NCBI GenBank assembly: GCA_003021905.1
Contig: PXPI01000086.1
Location: 1-53,441 of the forward strand
Source of the DNA: Cyanobacteria bacterium SW_9_44_58
GTDB lineage: Bacteria; Cyanobacteriota; Cyanobacteriia; Cyanobacteriales; Rubidibacteraceae
Length of the DNA: 53,441 bases
Direction: 5' to 3'
Shown: positions 44,060-52,426 of the stretch, piece after piece
Numbering within the stretch: the first letter of the stretch is position 1
How the letters are laid out: each line of letters opens with the position of its first letter
Position numbers and translations under genes: made by a program
The notes under the pieces: model-generated
What the model was told of the DNA's origin: nothing
Seen by the model: the letters and a program-made list of their open reading frames with translations, nothing else
The model's database searches: none

Positions 44060-44398
44060 ATGTTCATTTTTGTTTTGATTTGCAATGGAATAATTGTTAT
44101 TTTTAACTGTTATTTAGTGTGGAAGTTATTACAACTTAGAAAAGCATTAAAACAGTTGGCAAATACCCTCGAACAATTAGAAAAAAAAACTCCCCTTTTT
44201 CTAAAAATCACTTTCTTCAATCTTCGCCAAAGAGAATATCAGGCCCTAATCTTTCGCCAAAAATATGCCGCCTTAAAGCAAAAATGGCAAAAACTGATCA
44301 TGTTCGTCCAATTGTTGAACTGGTTATACCGAACCTATCGCTCTTGCGGCTCATCTTCAATAGACAATCGAGGAATCATGGGAGATAATAGAGAATGA
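44060..44398 (+). CDS. Hypothetical membrane-anchored protein
   Basis: The 112-residue product has one N-terminal hydrophobic segment (FVLICNGIIVIFNCYLVWKL) and then a basic, coiled-coil-like region rich in Leu, Gln and Lys (LRKALKQLANTLEQLEKK). It resembles small anchored proteins seen in cyanobacteria, without known function. Its 3' end overlaps an opposite-strand frame by 64 bp. Confidence 0.6.
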   Translation: MFIFVLICNGIIVIFNCYLVWKLLQLRKALKQLANTLEQLEKKTPLFLKITFFNLRQREYQALIFRQKYAALKQKWQKLIMFVQLLNWLYRTYRSCGSSSIDNRGIMGDNRE

Positions 44399-44568
44399 TC
44401 TATCAAAAATGCAGGGGAAGAATAAAGCAAATGATGGTGACGACCTTTACCGTTAATGAAGTCTAAGCAATAATCAATCGGACTAAATTTAGCGTTTAGC
44501 GTCAAAAGCGTATCAAAAATACCAATCGTAAAATCATCACTCAAAGCAACATTTATTATGAGTATCAA
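44335..44568 (-). CDS. Possible small hypothetical protein (77 aa)
   Basis: A minus-strand frame reads FSPIDYCLDFINGKGRHHHL and ends LSPMIPRLSIEDEPQER. The composition looks coding, and it fills most of the gap between the two plus-strand genes. It overlaps the hypothetical gene at 44398 by 64 bp and the symporter start by 11 bp. A start at the TTG near codon 9 would remove the second overlap. It could be a shadow; a search for homologues would decide. Confidence 0.4.
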   Translation of the reverse strand: MILIINVALSDDFTIGIFDTLLTLNAKFSPIDYCLDFINGKGRHHHLLYSSPAFLIDHSLLSPMIPRLSIEDEPQER

Positions 44569-46111
44569 TTTAATTGATTCAGAGCAACTGCACCGTTTCT
44601 TGCTCGCCGCTTCAGAAAATCCCAGTATTTTTACACAACTGAATCAGGCCTTTGCTGATTTTGTTGAGATTTTGAAAACGATTTTCTTTTTTCCCATCTT
44701 TGGTTTTCCCATTATTGTTCTGTGGTTAATTATCGGCGGGGTTTATTTTACCTTGCGTATGGGGTTTATTAATTTGCGCGGGTTTACCCATGCCCTGGCA
44801 GTTCTCACCGGCAAATACCAAAGCAGCAGCGAGGATGATGATGAACAAGAAGGAGAAGTGTCGCCGTTTCAAGCAGCTTCCACGGCACTTTCGGCAACCG
44901 TTGGTTTAGGAAGTATTGCTGGGTCAGCGATCGCCATTCAAATGGGAGGCCCTGGTGCGGTGGTTTGGATGAGTATTGCCGGCTTTTTAGGCATGTCCAG
45001 TAAGTTTGTGGAATGTACCCTGGGCCAAAAATATCGGCAAGTGAAGCCTGATGGGAGTGTTGCCGGCGGTCCTATGTACTATATTTCCGGTGGACTTGCT
45101 GAGTTGGGATTGCGCCCTCTGGGCACCTTTTTAGGCGTTTTATTTGCCATTTTTTGCGTTTTAGGGGCTTTTGGGGCTGGCAATATGTTCCAGGCAAACC
45201 AATCTTATGCGGCCCTAGCTGGAGTATTGCCCTTTATTGACGATCGCAGCTGGTTTTATGGGTTAATCCTGGCATTGCTAGTCGGTGTGGTGATCATTGG
45301 CGGAATTAGTCGCATCGGTATTGTTACCAGCCGTTTAGTGCCCATTGTGGTGTTGTTTTATATTACCGGTTGTCTCTGGATTATTCTCAGCAATTGGGAA
45401 ATTATTCCCGAAGCAGTGGGAATAATCTTACAAGGGGCGTTTTCTCCCACCGCCCTCCAAGGCGGTTTAGTTGGGGTAATTGTACAAGGCTTTCGTCGCG
45501 CTGCCTTTTCCAATGGGGCAGGAATTGGTTCCGCGGCGATCGCGCACTCGGCCACTCGCAATGATCAACCCGTCAGAGAAGGCATTGTCGCTTCCATTGA
45601 ACCCTTAGTGGATACCTTAATTATTTGCAATTTAACCGCCATTTCCATTGTTATTACCGGGGTTTATCAAAGCTTTGCCGCCGGAGAAGCTAGCGGCATT
45701 CAACTCACAGCCGCCGCCTTTGGTACGGTGGTGGATTGGTTTCCCACGGTGTTAGCCATTGCTGTGATTTTATTTGCCTTTTCCAACATTATTTCCTGGA
45801 GTTACTATGGCGAACAGGCTTGGATGTATCTCTTCGGCGAAGGCAGTACCCTGGTTTATAAAGTCATCTTTATTGTGTTTGTCTTTCTCGGTTCAATCAT
45901 TAATCTCGGCCCTGTTCTCGACTTTAGCGATATTATGCTCATTGCCATGTCTGTTCCCAACTTGCTGGGCTGTTTCTTATTAGCTGGCAAAGTGGGAGAC
46001 GACTTAAAAGTGTATATGGAAAAATTGCGCCTGGAACGGGCAATGGCAGGAACGTCAGCAAGCGATGCCGAAGCAGGCCAACAAGAGTACACCGGTTCTC
46101 GGAAAAAATAA
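44558..46111 (+). CDS. Sodium:alanine symporter family protein (AGCS)
   Basis: The 517-residue integral membrane protein has about 10-11 hydrophobic helices. AGCS hallmarks are visible: FTLRMGFINLRGFTHALAVL, FQAASTALSATVGLGSIAGS, GPGAVVWM and GLGSAAIAH-like GAGIGSAAIAHSAT, and FSNIISWSYYGEQAW. It would import alanine or glycine with sodium. The acidic loop SSEDDDEQEGE at about 90 is cytosolic. The stop codon directly abuts the next gene's GTG, so the two are co-transcribed. Confidence 0.93.
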   Translation: MSINLIDSEQLHRFLLAASENPSIFTQLNQAFADFVEILKTIFFFPIFGFPIIVLWLIIGGVYFTLRMGFINLRGFTHALAVLTGKYQSSSEDDDEQEGEVSPFQAASTALSATVGLGSIAGSAIAIQMGGPGAVVWMSIAGFLGMSSKFVECTLGQKYRQVKPDGSVAGGPMYYISGGLAELGLRPLGTFLGVLFAIFCVLGAFGAGNMFQANQSYAALAGVLPFIDDRSWFYGLILALLVGVVIIGGISRIGIVTSRLVPIVVLFYITGCLWIILSNWEIIPEAVGIILQGAFSPTALQGGLVGVIVQGFRRAAFSNGAGIGSAAIAHSATRNDQPVREGIVASIEPLVDTLIICNLTAISIVITGVYQSFAAGEASGIQLTAAAFGTVVDWFPTVLAIAVILFAFSNIISWSYYGEQAWMYLFGEGSTLVYKVIFIVFVFLGSIINLGPVLDFSDIMLIAMSVPNLLGCFLLAGKVGDDLKVYMEKLRLERAMAGTSASDAEAGQQEYTGSRKK

Positions 46112-47035
46112 GTGAGTCACTGGGAACATCGACAAGTCACAGTTGATCAAGACAAACAACGGCTCGATCGCGCCCTTGCTAAGCAGTTGCCGGACTTATC
46201 GCGATCGCGCCTCCAAACGTTGATTGAACAACAGCAGGTGCAAGTCAATGGCGCGGTTTGCACCGACAAAAAATATCAAGTGCATGCCGGGGATACTATT
46301 TTCCTCGTTATTCCGCCGCCGCAACCGCTGAGTTTGGAACCGGAAGCCATTCCCCTCGATGTTCTCTATGAAGACGAGCATCTTATCATTGTCAATAAAC
46401 CGGCGGGATTAGTGGTGCATCCTGCTCCTGGCAACGAAACGGGAACCTTGGTAAATGCCTTGCTCGCCCACTGCGATAATTTAGCAGGCATCGGCGGCGT
46501 GGAACGTCCCGGCATTGTCCACCGTCTCGACAAAGAGACCAGCGGCGCTTTAGTCGCGGCAAAAACGGATTTCGCCCATCAGCATCTGCAATCCCAAATT
46601 CAAGCCAAAACAGCGCAGCGGGAATATTTAGGTCTGGTGCACGGGTCGCCCCAAGGAAAAGCAGGAACCATTGAACTGCCCATGGGCCGTCATCCCGTTA
46701 ACCGCAAAAAAATGGCAGTGGTGGAAAAAGGCGGCAGATCGGCCATTACCCATTGGCAGTTGGAAGAGCGTTTGGGCAATTATACGCTGTTGCTGTTTCG
46801 GTTAGAAACCGGGCGCACCCATCAAATCCGCGTTCACTGCAGCGCCATAGGGCATCCCATTGTCGGGGATCCGGTGTATAGCTCCGGCCATTCCTTAGGG
46901 GTGAATTTATCCGGGCAAGTGTTGCACGCGAGGCGATTGTGTTTAACCCATCCGGTTACTGAAGAAAGACTGTGCGCGATCGCGCCTCTGCCCACGGATT
47001 TTACGAAACTGTTGACTGTGCTGAAAAATCGGTAA
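46112..47035 (+). CDS. RluD-type 23S rRNA pseudouridine synthase
   Basis: The 307-residue protein starts at a GTG directly after the symporter stop. An S4 RNA-binding domain (about 10-70, LDRALAKQLPDLSRSRLQTL) precedes the catalytic RluA domain with HRLDKETSGALVAAK, where the Asp is the catalytic nucleophile, and GRTHQIRVHCSAIGHPIVGD near residue 235. It isomerises uridines in 23S rRNA helix 69 if a true RluD; RluC or another RluA member cannot be excluded. Confidence 0.92.
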   Translation: MSHWEHRQVTVDQDKQRLDRALAKQLPDLSRSRLQTLIEQQQVQVNGAVCTDKKYQVHAGDTIFLVIPPPQPLSLEPEAIPLDVLYEDEHLIIVNKPAGLVVHPAPGNETGTLVNALLAHCDNLAGIGGVERPGIVHRLDKETSGALVAAKTDFAHQHLQSQIQAKTAQREYLGLVHGSPQGKAGTIELPMGRHPVNRKKMAVVEKGGRSAITHWQLEERLGNYTLLLFRLETGRTHQIRVHCSAIGHPIVGDPVYSSGHSLGVNLSGQVLHARRLCLTHPVTEERLCAIAPLPTDFTKLLTVLKNR

Positions 47036-47208
47036 GGAATAAAATTTAAAGTGATATGAAATGGGTAAATGCTTGCTACCGATTAGCAGACTTGATCAAG
47101 AAGGAGCAAGGTACAAGGAACAAGGTTAAAGGTGCTCTCTTTACCCTTTACCCTTTTTCCCAATTACTCTACCCATTTGTAGCATTAATTAATCAAATCC
47201 GTATGAGC

Positions 47209-47466
47209 ATGAATCGCCAAATTGAAAACATGAATTTAGAAGACATCAAAGAACAAGTTCGTTACCTGACCAACCAACAAGGAAAAACAACAAACGTATT
47301 AGTTCCCCTAGAAACTTGGAACACAATTCTACAAGCACTCACTGAAGAAAATGACGAAACAGACAGCAAAAATGAACTGATTGCAGACCTTAAACAAAGC
47401 TTACTCGATGCCCAAAAAGGAAACACCTTTCCTCTGGAAGAACTTTGGGAAGGAATAGAAGAATAA
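47209..47466 (+). CDS. Antitoxin-like small protein
   Basis: The frame is open from 47056 but the first 50 residues look non-coding; I place the start at the ATG at 47209 (85 residues), with 47203 and 47230 as alternatives. It reads NLEDIKEQVRYLTNQQGKTT, VLVPLETWNTIL and ends FPLEELWEGIEE, the pattern of PHD/RelB-like antitoxins. There is no toxin frame before the BrnT gene, so it is an orphan. Confidence 0.6.
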   Translation: MNRQIENMNLEDIKEQVRYLTNQQGKTTNVLVPLETWNTILQALTEENDETDSKNELIADLKQSLLDAQKGNTFPLEELWEGIEE

Positions 47467-47618
47467 CTCTTCACTAGAACCACTAACCAAAGTTCCCGAA
47501 ATCGCAACTATAGAGCGGTAACTATTTAGTGCAATCTTTTTGGCAATTAGTATAAGGAAAATACGACAAAACAATATAATAAAGGTATAAGTATACAATA
47601 CTGATTGGATAAGCAGCG

Positions 47619-47879
47619 GTGGAATTTGAATATGATCCAGCTAAAAGTGAGAGTAATTGGTTCAAACATGGCATTAGCTTTGAACAAGCACAACAGCTTT
47701 GGTTAGATCCCCTTCGGGTTCAAATTCAAGCGAAATCAATGATCGAACCTCGATTCATGGTCATTGGTAAAATTCAAGACCAATACTGGTCTGCAATTGT
47801 TACTTATCGAAAAGAAACGGTTCGCATTATTTCAGTTAGAAGATCTCGTAAGGAAGAGGTGGAATTATATGAATCCTGA
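47619..47879 (+). CDS. brnT: BrnT family toxin
   Basis: The 86-residue protein begins at a GTG (47619) with MEFEYDPAKSESNWFKHGIS, the standard BrnT opening, and contains FMVIGKIQDQYWSAIVTYR and IISVRRSRKEEVELYE. BrnT is a RelE-like ribonuclease that stops growth by cutting RNA. The gene overlaps the start of the antitoxin gene by 11 bp, the usual toxin-first order of brnTA. All the core segments look intact. Confidence 0.88.
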   Translation: MEFEYDPAKSESNWFKHGISFEQAQQLWLDPLRVQIQAKSMIEPRFMVIGKIQDQYWSAIVTYRKETVRIISVRRSRKEEVELYES

Positions 47880-48117
47880 AGAATTAGAAAAAAAATTTGA
47901 TGCGGGTGAAGACGTGCTGGCGTATTTTGATTTATCAACCCTGAAACGCCCCGGACTGGAAGTCAAACGAGTGAATGTTGATTTTCCCCAGTGGATGGTA
48001 AATGCCTTAGATCAGGAAGCGCAACGGCTTGGGATTCACCGACAAGCAGTGATTAAAACTTGGATCGCGCAAAAATTAGATCACAAAACTGAATCAGCAA
48101 CCGATCGCGCTAGTTGA
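47869..48117 (+). CDS. brnA: BrnA family antitoxin (ribbon-helix-helix)
   Basis: From the ATG at 47869 it encodes 82 residues; the frame begins further upstream inside brnT but that part is the toxin's sequence. VKRVNVDFPQWMVNALDQEA and QRLGIHRQAVIKTWIAQKL are the ribbon-helix-helix DNA-binding part. It would bind BrnT and repress the operon. The pair is translationally coupled through an 11-bp overlap. Confidence 0.85.
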   Translation: MNPEELEKKFDAGEDVLAYFDLSTLKRPGLEVKRVNVDFPQWMVNALDQEAQRLGIHRQAVIKTWIAQKLDHKTESATDRAS

Positions 48118-48226
48118 TTTTTGGTTTGGACAACTTAATAAAGGATTGCGATCAACAGGAGCGCGATCGCGCCTCTATTAACTAATTGTAATGAACTATT
48201 AATAGTAGTGAAAAATTATCAATACC

Positions 48227-48413
48227 ATGGATAAAAATACTTATCAACTTCCTTTAAATTTCGAGCAAATTTTAGCGTTAGTAAAACAACTTCCTAGTAC
48301 TGAAAAGCGTAAACTGACCCAAGAATTAGAAAAAGAGCTCCGAAATTAAAAACTTACTGAACTTTTGGAGACCTTTCAAACTGATGAGCTATCGCTAGAA
48401 ACATTGACATCCT
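48227..48413 (+). pseudogene. Antitoxin gene with nonsense codon, cut by a tnpB element
   Basis: An ATG at 48227 opens MDKNTYQLPLNFEQILALVK and continues to ELEKELRN, then a TAA at 48347-48349. Beyond the stop the same frame carries on as KLTELLETFQTDELSLETLT, typical of the antitoxin family that begins this way, until the IS605-type end at about 48404. So it has a premature stop and is truncated by the element. No toxin follows. Confidence 0.6.
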
Positions 48414-48450
48414 CCCGCCGCTAATTGCTATCGCAATATAGCGGGGGATT
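48404..48450 (-). repeat. IS605-type right end of the decayed tnpB element
   Basis: TTGACATCCTCCCGC begins the end; CCCGC pairs with GCGGG (48414-48418 with 48441-48445), with an inner ATTGC / GCAAT stem. It is followed by GGATTCCC. The layout is shared with 8090-8120 and 41824-41856. Confidence 0.6.
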
Positions 48451-49531
48451 CCCAGCCTTGCGACTAAGATTTTCTGCTTCGTCCACACGACTTACACCAA
48501 AACTGTCTCCAGCTTCGGTGCAGCAGTCGTGGTGTCCACAGGCTTGAGTTTCCACGTGCCCCGTGGTACGGAGTCCTAACTCCAAAATGTTTCGTGCTGC
48601 ATTATGATCACGATCTAACTTACAACCACATTGACAAACGTGAGTTCGTTGGCTCAAAGTTTTCTTAACTACCGAACCGCATGAACGACATTTTTGCGAT
48701 GTGTAGTGAGGTGGAACTGCTACTGTGACCACACCAAACACTTTGCCAAAATACTCTACCCATTGCCGAAACTGATACCAAGCAGCATCAGAAATGGATT
48801 TAGCTAGGCAATGATTTTTGTGGCTCGATTCTTAGAACCTTTCTGCTTTTTGGATAATCGTCTTTGTTCCCGCTTCAGTTGTTTCTCAGACTGCCTTAAG
48901 TATTGCGGATAATCCATAATCCACTTGATTACCGTCGGAATCGGTGTAGAAATGAGAAATACCAACGTCTAAACCAACGGTATGGTTAGTTGGTTTTTTA
49001 GTGTTAGTCCGTTCTTGGTCAACCACAAACTGACAATAATATCCATCAGCACGGCGAACTATCCTCACTCTTTTGATTTGGGAAGGTTGGTAGAAATTCA
49101 GATCGTGACCGCCACGCATTTTGAAAGTTCCTGCTTTGAAACCGTCAGTAAAGGTGATTTCATTTCTGGTTTCCGACAGCTTATATCCGCTAGTCTTGTA
49201 TTCTGCAGATAAGCGGGTTTGATAACGCTTGTAGTTAGGATAGCCCCTTTTACCAGCCTTCCCAGACTTACAATTATCGTAGAACCGAGCAATCGCTGCC
49301 CAAGTTCTCTCCGCCATTGCGAGGGCGTGCCTGAGAATTGAGCTTTTTCGCCCAAGAGAACGATTCAGCAAGAGTTTTACAGTAGCGATAAAGGTCGTTT
49401 CGAGACTTAGCCTGCTTGTCTTCCCAGAGACGCAGGCACTTATTACGGATGAACAGAGCCGTTCTTAGAACTTCATCTAAGATGGCAAATTGCTCTTTAG
49501 TTCCGTATAATTTTGTCTCGAGTACCAGCAT
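48421..49531 (-). pseudogene. tnpB: TnpB gene, broken by frameshifts (IS605/IS1341 type)
   Basis: Three overlapping minus-strand frames spell one tnpB. The N-terminus is at 49531 (MLVLETKLYGTKEQFAILDE); the middle is at 49371-48886, with the RuvC-I motif HTVGLDVGISHFYTDSDG; the C-terminus is at 48741-48421, with HYTSQKCRSCGS, the second CxC pair VCQCGCKLDRDHNAARNI containing the RuvC-III Asp. At least two frameshifts, near 49320 and 48800-48886, separate them. No tnpA is present. The element lies within the antitoxin pseudogene, with its left end near 49540-49575. Confidence 0.85.
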
Positions 49532-49696
49532 TTATCACGTTGAACGTTGAACTCATGCTAAAATTATAACATATTATGATAGAATCTTCATCATTTGAAA
49601 GGCGCGATCGATGCTCCGCATCGGTGAGCCTTCGGCTCAATCAAATCTTCGATTCAGTGTCGCTTCGCGACAATCGCGCCGATATGACGCTTCGAC

Positions 49697-49759
49697 GATC
49701 GCGCTTGCAAGAATCCTCTAGAATAAGCAATAAGTCCCACTGCGATTCCAAACAGAACA
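49697..49759 (+). promoter_or_regulatory. Shared 63-bp leader, copy 1 (before DUF29)
   Basis: This 63-bp block from GATCGCGCTTGCAAG to CCAAACAGAACA ends exactly at the DUF29 start codon. It is repeated at 50276-50338 and 52460-52522 with one to three differences. Inside it, AGAATAAGC may be a -10-like element; no strong ribosome site is seen. Its core (AATCCtCTaGAATAAgCA and TCCCACTG) also resembles the Uma2 leader. Confidence 0.7.
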
Positions 49760-50221
49760 ATGCTAACCGAGTCACAGCAAAAGCAAAAACAACTCTACGA
49801 AACCGACTATCATCTCTGGGTGCTGGAGACAGTGAAGCAATTGCAAAATCAAAATTTAGATTCTCTGGATTGGGAGAATCTAATCGAGGAAGTTTTAGAT
49901 TTGAGCAAGAGAGAGAAAAGAAAACTGCAAAGTCTATTAAAACGACTACTAGAACATTTACTGAAGCTCAAATATTGGGACAATGAAATCCAAACCAATC
50001 AACGGCATTGGCGAGGAGAAATAGCAAACTTTCGGCAACAAATTAAATATCAATTAGAAGATAGTCCCAGCTTAAAGTCTTATCTGATGGAGATTTTTCT
50101 TCAATCTTATCAAGATGCCCGAATCATAGCATCTGAAAAATCTGGATTACCGCTTTCTACCTTTCCTGTAGAACCAATCGCGCCTTTAGATCAGGTACTT
50201 GATGAAAACTGGCTGCCGTAA
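49760..50221 (+). CDS. DUF29 family protein, copy 1
   Basis: A 153-residue helical protein starting MLTESQQKQKQLYETDYHLW, followed by LIEEVLDLSKREKRKL, LLKLKYWD, HWRGEIANFRQQI and ending LDQVLDENWLP. The first 29 residues are nearly identical to those of the copies at 50339 and 52523, while the middle differs. The function is unknown; the charged, all-helical make-up suggests a protein-binding role. Confidence 0.92.
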   Translation: MLTESQQKQKQLYETDYHLWVLETVKQLQNQNLDSLDWENLIEEVLDLSKREKRKLQSLLKRLLEHLLKLKYWDNEIQTNQRHWRGEIANFRQQIKYQLEDSPSLKSYLMEIFLQSYQDARIIASEKSGLPLSTFPVEPIAPLDQVLDENWLP

Positions 50222-50275
50222 ACTTGGGGCAGATGTATCGCTTCGCAACGATCGCGCCGGTAGTAACTATTAGAC

Positions 50276-50338
50276 GATCGCGCTTGCAAAAATCCTCTAG
50301 AATAAGCAATAAGTCCCACTGCGATTCCAAACAGAACA
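50276..50338 (+). promoter_or_regulatory. Shared 63-bp leader, copy 2 (before DUF29)
   Basis: It differs from the block at 49697-49759 by a single base in the part visible to me (GCAAGAATCC versus GCAAAAATCC) and ends at the ATG of the second DUF29 gene. Confidence 0.7.
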
Positions 50339-50827
50339 ATGCTAACCGAGTCACAGCAAAAGCAAAAACAACTCTATGAAACCGACTATCATCTCTGGGT
50401 GCTGGAAACAGTGAAGCAATTGCAAAATGGAGAGTTCGAGGCAATTGATTGGGAGAATCTAATTGATGAGGTATCCGATTTGAGTCGGCGAGAAAAAAGA
50501 AGATTGGAAAGTTTACTGACTCGCCTTTTTGAACATTTGCTGAAGCTCAAATATTGGGATGCAGAAAGACAATGGAACCAAAATCATTGGAAAAGAGAAA
50601 TCCGCAATTTTCGGAAACAAATTAAAAAGGAGTTAAAAGCAAGTCCTAGTTTGAAAAGTTATCTATCAGAACAATTGGGTGAACTTTATCAGGATGCAAG
50701 AGAGTTGGTTTCTGATGCTTCCGGGTTGCCGATTGATACTTTCCCTGAAGAGCCAATGTTGCTTTGCGACCGTCCAAAGGACATCGCGCCATTGGATCAG
50801 GTATTGGATGAAAACTGGTTTCCCTAA
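50339..50827 (+). CDS. DUF29 family protein, copy 2
   Basis: 162 residues with the same start as copy 1 and LIDEVSDLSRREKRRLESL in the middle. Near the C-terminus it carries an extra stretch, MLLCDRPKDIAPLDQVLDEN, about nine residues longer than copies 1 and 3. That insertion, rich in Cys, Asp and Arg, keeps the frame. Otherwise the family motifs (HWKREIRNFRKQI, LDQVLDENWFP) are intact. Confidence 0.92.
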   Translation: MLTESQQKQKQLYETDYHLWVLETVKQLQNGEFEAIDWENLIDEVSDLSRREKRRLESLLTRLFEHLLKLKYWDAERQWNQNHWKREIRNFRKQIKKELKASPSLKSYLSEQLGELYQDARELVSDASGLPIDTFPEEPMLLCDRPKDIAPLDQVLDENWFP

Positions 50828-50856
50828 ACTTCGGGCAGATGTGTCGCTTCGCAATC

Positions 50857-50899
50857 ATCCCCTAAAATAAACAGTAAATCCCACTGTGAGGTTTGCGTA
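50857..50899 (+). promoter_or_regulatory. Uma2 leader, copy 1
   Basis: ATCCCCTAAAATAAACAG followed by TAAATCCCACTGTGAGG and TTTGCGT ends at the Uma2 start. A near-identical block precedes the truncated Uma2 gene at 51690-51732. TAAAAT is a fair -10-like hexamer and GAGG a modest ribosome site about 8 bp from the ATG. Confidence 0.65.
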
Positions 50900-51571
50900 A
50901 TGAGTTCTCTCCCAATCAGCTCTGAAAAACTCCCAATCTTAGAAAACGGCGATCGCGTGACTCGTGATGAATTTGAGCAACGTTATCATCAAATGCCCAA
51001 CGTGAAAAAAGCTGAATTAATTGAAGGAACGGTTTACGTGCCATCGCCGCTACGCTATAACCAACACGGGTTACCCCATAGCCAAATCATGATTTGGTTG
51101 GGAAATTATGCCATAGCCAATTCTGGGCTGGAAATAGCAGATAACACCACAGTCAGATTAGATGCTGATAATGAAGTGCAACCGGATGCGTTGTTGCGTC
51201 TAGATGAATCAATGGGCGGGAACTCTCGGATTAGTGAAGATGATTATGTGGAAGGGGCGCCGGAGTTGATTGTAGAGATTGCTGGCAGCAGTGTCTTTTA
51301 TGATGTGCATGATAAGTTGCAGGTTAACCGCCGCAATGGTGTACGGGAGTATTTAGTTTGGTTAGTTCAAGATCGGGAATTTCGTTGGTATCTGTGGGAA
51401 GAGGGAAGGTATCGGCAACAACAGCCGGATGAGTCAGCAACTTTGAAAAGTCCTTTTTTTCCGGGATTGTGGTTGGATGTGCCGGCGCTATTGGCAGGGC
51501 AAATGCAACAGGTGTTGGCAACGGTTAATTCAGGCATCAATTCAGGGCAACATCAGGAATTTGTGGAGTAG
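50900..51571 (+). CDS. Uma2 (DUF820) family PD-(D/E)XK nuclease-like protein
   Basis: The 223-residue protein has the Uma2 layout: KKAELIEGTVYVPSPL, HSQIMIWLGNY, then the nuclease core with Asp in VQPDALLRLDE, Glu in PELIVEIAGSS and Lys in HDKLQVNRRNGVREYLVWLV. The fold is that of restriction-type endonucleases, but the biological target of Uma2 proteins is unknown. They are highly multiplied in cyanobacteria. It sits between two DUF29 genes and their relics. Confidence 0.92.
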   Translation: MSSLPISSEKLPILENGDRVTRDEFEQRYHQMPNVKKAELIEGTVYVPSPLRYNQHGLPHSQIMIWLGNYAIANSGLEIADNTTVRLDADNEVQPDALLRLDESMGGNSRISEDDYVEGAPELIVEIAGSSVFYDVHDKLQVNRRNGVREYLVWLVQDREFRWYLWEEGRYRQQQPDESATLKSPFFPGLWLDVPALLAGQMQQVLATVNSGINSGQHQEFVE

Positions 51572-51612
51572 TTAAGCAATGATTCCTAACTTGACCAGAG
51601 CGCGATCGCGCC
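51571..51612 (+). repeat. 42-bp direct repeat, copy 1
   Basis: GTTAAGCAATGATTCCTAAC followed by TTgAcCAGAGCGCGATCGCGCC recurs at 52427-52468 with two differences. Copy 1 leads into the tail of a DUF29 gene; copy 2 leads into a DUF29 leader. It marks a recombination joint within the array. Confidence 0.7.
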
Positions 51613-51649
51613 TTTAGATCAGGTACTGGATGAAAACTGGCTACCGTAA
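51606..51649 (+). pseudogene. DUF29 3'-end fragment
   Basis: In one frame this stretch reads IAPLDQVLDENWLP and then a stop, identical to the last 14 residues of DUF29 copies 1 and 3. The rest of the gene is absent; the Uma2 gene lies immediately upstream. It is a leftover of a DUF29 gene replaced or deleted by recombination. Confidence 0.75.
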
Positions 51650-51689
51650 TTTCACGCGGATTGAATTTTGGCGCGATCGCGCTTCAATA

Positions 51690-51732
51690 ATCCCCTAAAA
51701 TAAACAGTAAATCCCACTGTGAGGTTTGCGTG
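51690..51732 (+). promoter_or_regulatory. Uma2 leader, copy 2
   Basis: This is the same 43-bp block as at 50857-50899, ending at the ATG of a truncated Uma2 gene; only the last base differs. Confidence 0.65.
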
Positions 51733-51837
51733 ATGAGTTCCATTCCAGATCGCTCTCAAAAACTCCCTATCTTAGAAAACGGCGATCGCGTCACCTGTGA
51801 TGAATTTAAGCGACGTTACCAGCAAATGCCGCACTAA
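51733..51837 (+). pseudogene. Truncated Uma2 gene (N-terminal 34 codons)
   Basis: It reads MSSIPDRSQKLPILENGDRV and continues to RRYQQMPH, matching the first 34 residues of the Uma2 protein at 50900, then stops at TAA 51835-51837. The nuclease core is missing. The following bases lead straight into an unrelated toxin-like gene, so the 3' part was lost by deletion. Confidence 0.8.
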
Positions 51838-51868
51838 AACAAACAGAATTAAATAATTCAATAATGCT

Positions 51869-52174
51869 GTGACTGAAACTGCGATGTCTCAAAATGGTGT
51901 CATCATTCGATTGCCTGAAGAAAGATGGCAACATATTACAGAGAGACACCAAGATTTAACAGATAAAAAGGAATTAGTATTAAACACAATTACTGAACCG
52001 GATTACATTTTTGATGGTAACGAGGGGGCATTAATGGCAGTCCGGGAAATTACAGGGGGGAAATTGTTAGTTGTTATTTACAGGGAAAATTCGAGTTCGG
52101 ATGGCTTCATTGTGACAGCATTTCCCACTCGTCGCTTAAAGTCGTTAAAAAAAAGGAGACAGATATGGCCCTAA
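51869..52174 (+). CDS. Probable toxin, PBECR/EndoU-RelE-like nuclease family
   Basis: The 101-residue product (from a GTG at 51869; the ATG at 51884 is as likely) reads RWQHITERHQDLTDKKELVL, NTITEPDYIFDGNEGALMAV and ends DGFIVTAFPTRR. This pattern, with His in RH and a final DGFIxTAFxT strand, matches small phage-barnase/EndoU/RelE-like nuclease domains used as toxins. The following DUF2283 gene overlaps it by 10 bp, as expected for a toxin-antitoxin pair. Nuclease activity is inferred. Confidence 0.75.
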   Translation: MTETAMSQNGVIIRLPEERWQHITERHQDLTDKKELVLNTITEPDYIFDGNEGALMAVREITGGKLLVVIYRENSSSDGFIVTAFPTRRLKSLKKRRQIWP

Positions 52175-52404
52175 TACAAGAAGAAGCTCTAAATTATCTC
52201 AAGTTGGTTCCTCTAGTTCAACAGTTACCAAAACGTCCCTTCTCTTTGTTATATGATGCAGAAGCAGATGTTCTCTATATTGATTTTTATAATCCCCCTC
52301 GCTCTAGTGATGATACAGAACTAACTGATAATGATGTTGTAATTCGGTATGGAGATGGAGAAGAAATCGTTGGTTTAACTGTTCTCCATGCCAGCTCCCG
52401 TTAA
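52165..52404 (+). CDS. DUF2283 family protein, probable antitoxin
   Basis: The 79-residue protein has the DUF2283 core LLYDAEADVLYIDFYNPP, then NDVVIRYGDGEEIVGLTVL. Proteins of this family commonly follow nuclease-like toxin genes. The ATG at 52165 lies inside the end of the toxin frame, so translation is coupled. AAAGGAG is a good ribosome site about 10 bp before it. Confidence 0.8.
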   Translation: MALIQEEALNYLKLVPLVQQLPKRPFSLLYDAEADVLYIDFYNPPRSSDDTELTDNDVVIRYGDGEEIVGLTVLHASSR

Positions 52405-52426
52405 TTATGTTCTCGCGCTCTTGTCA

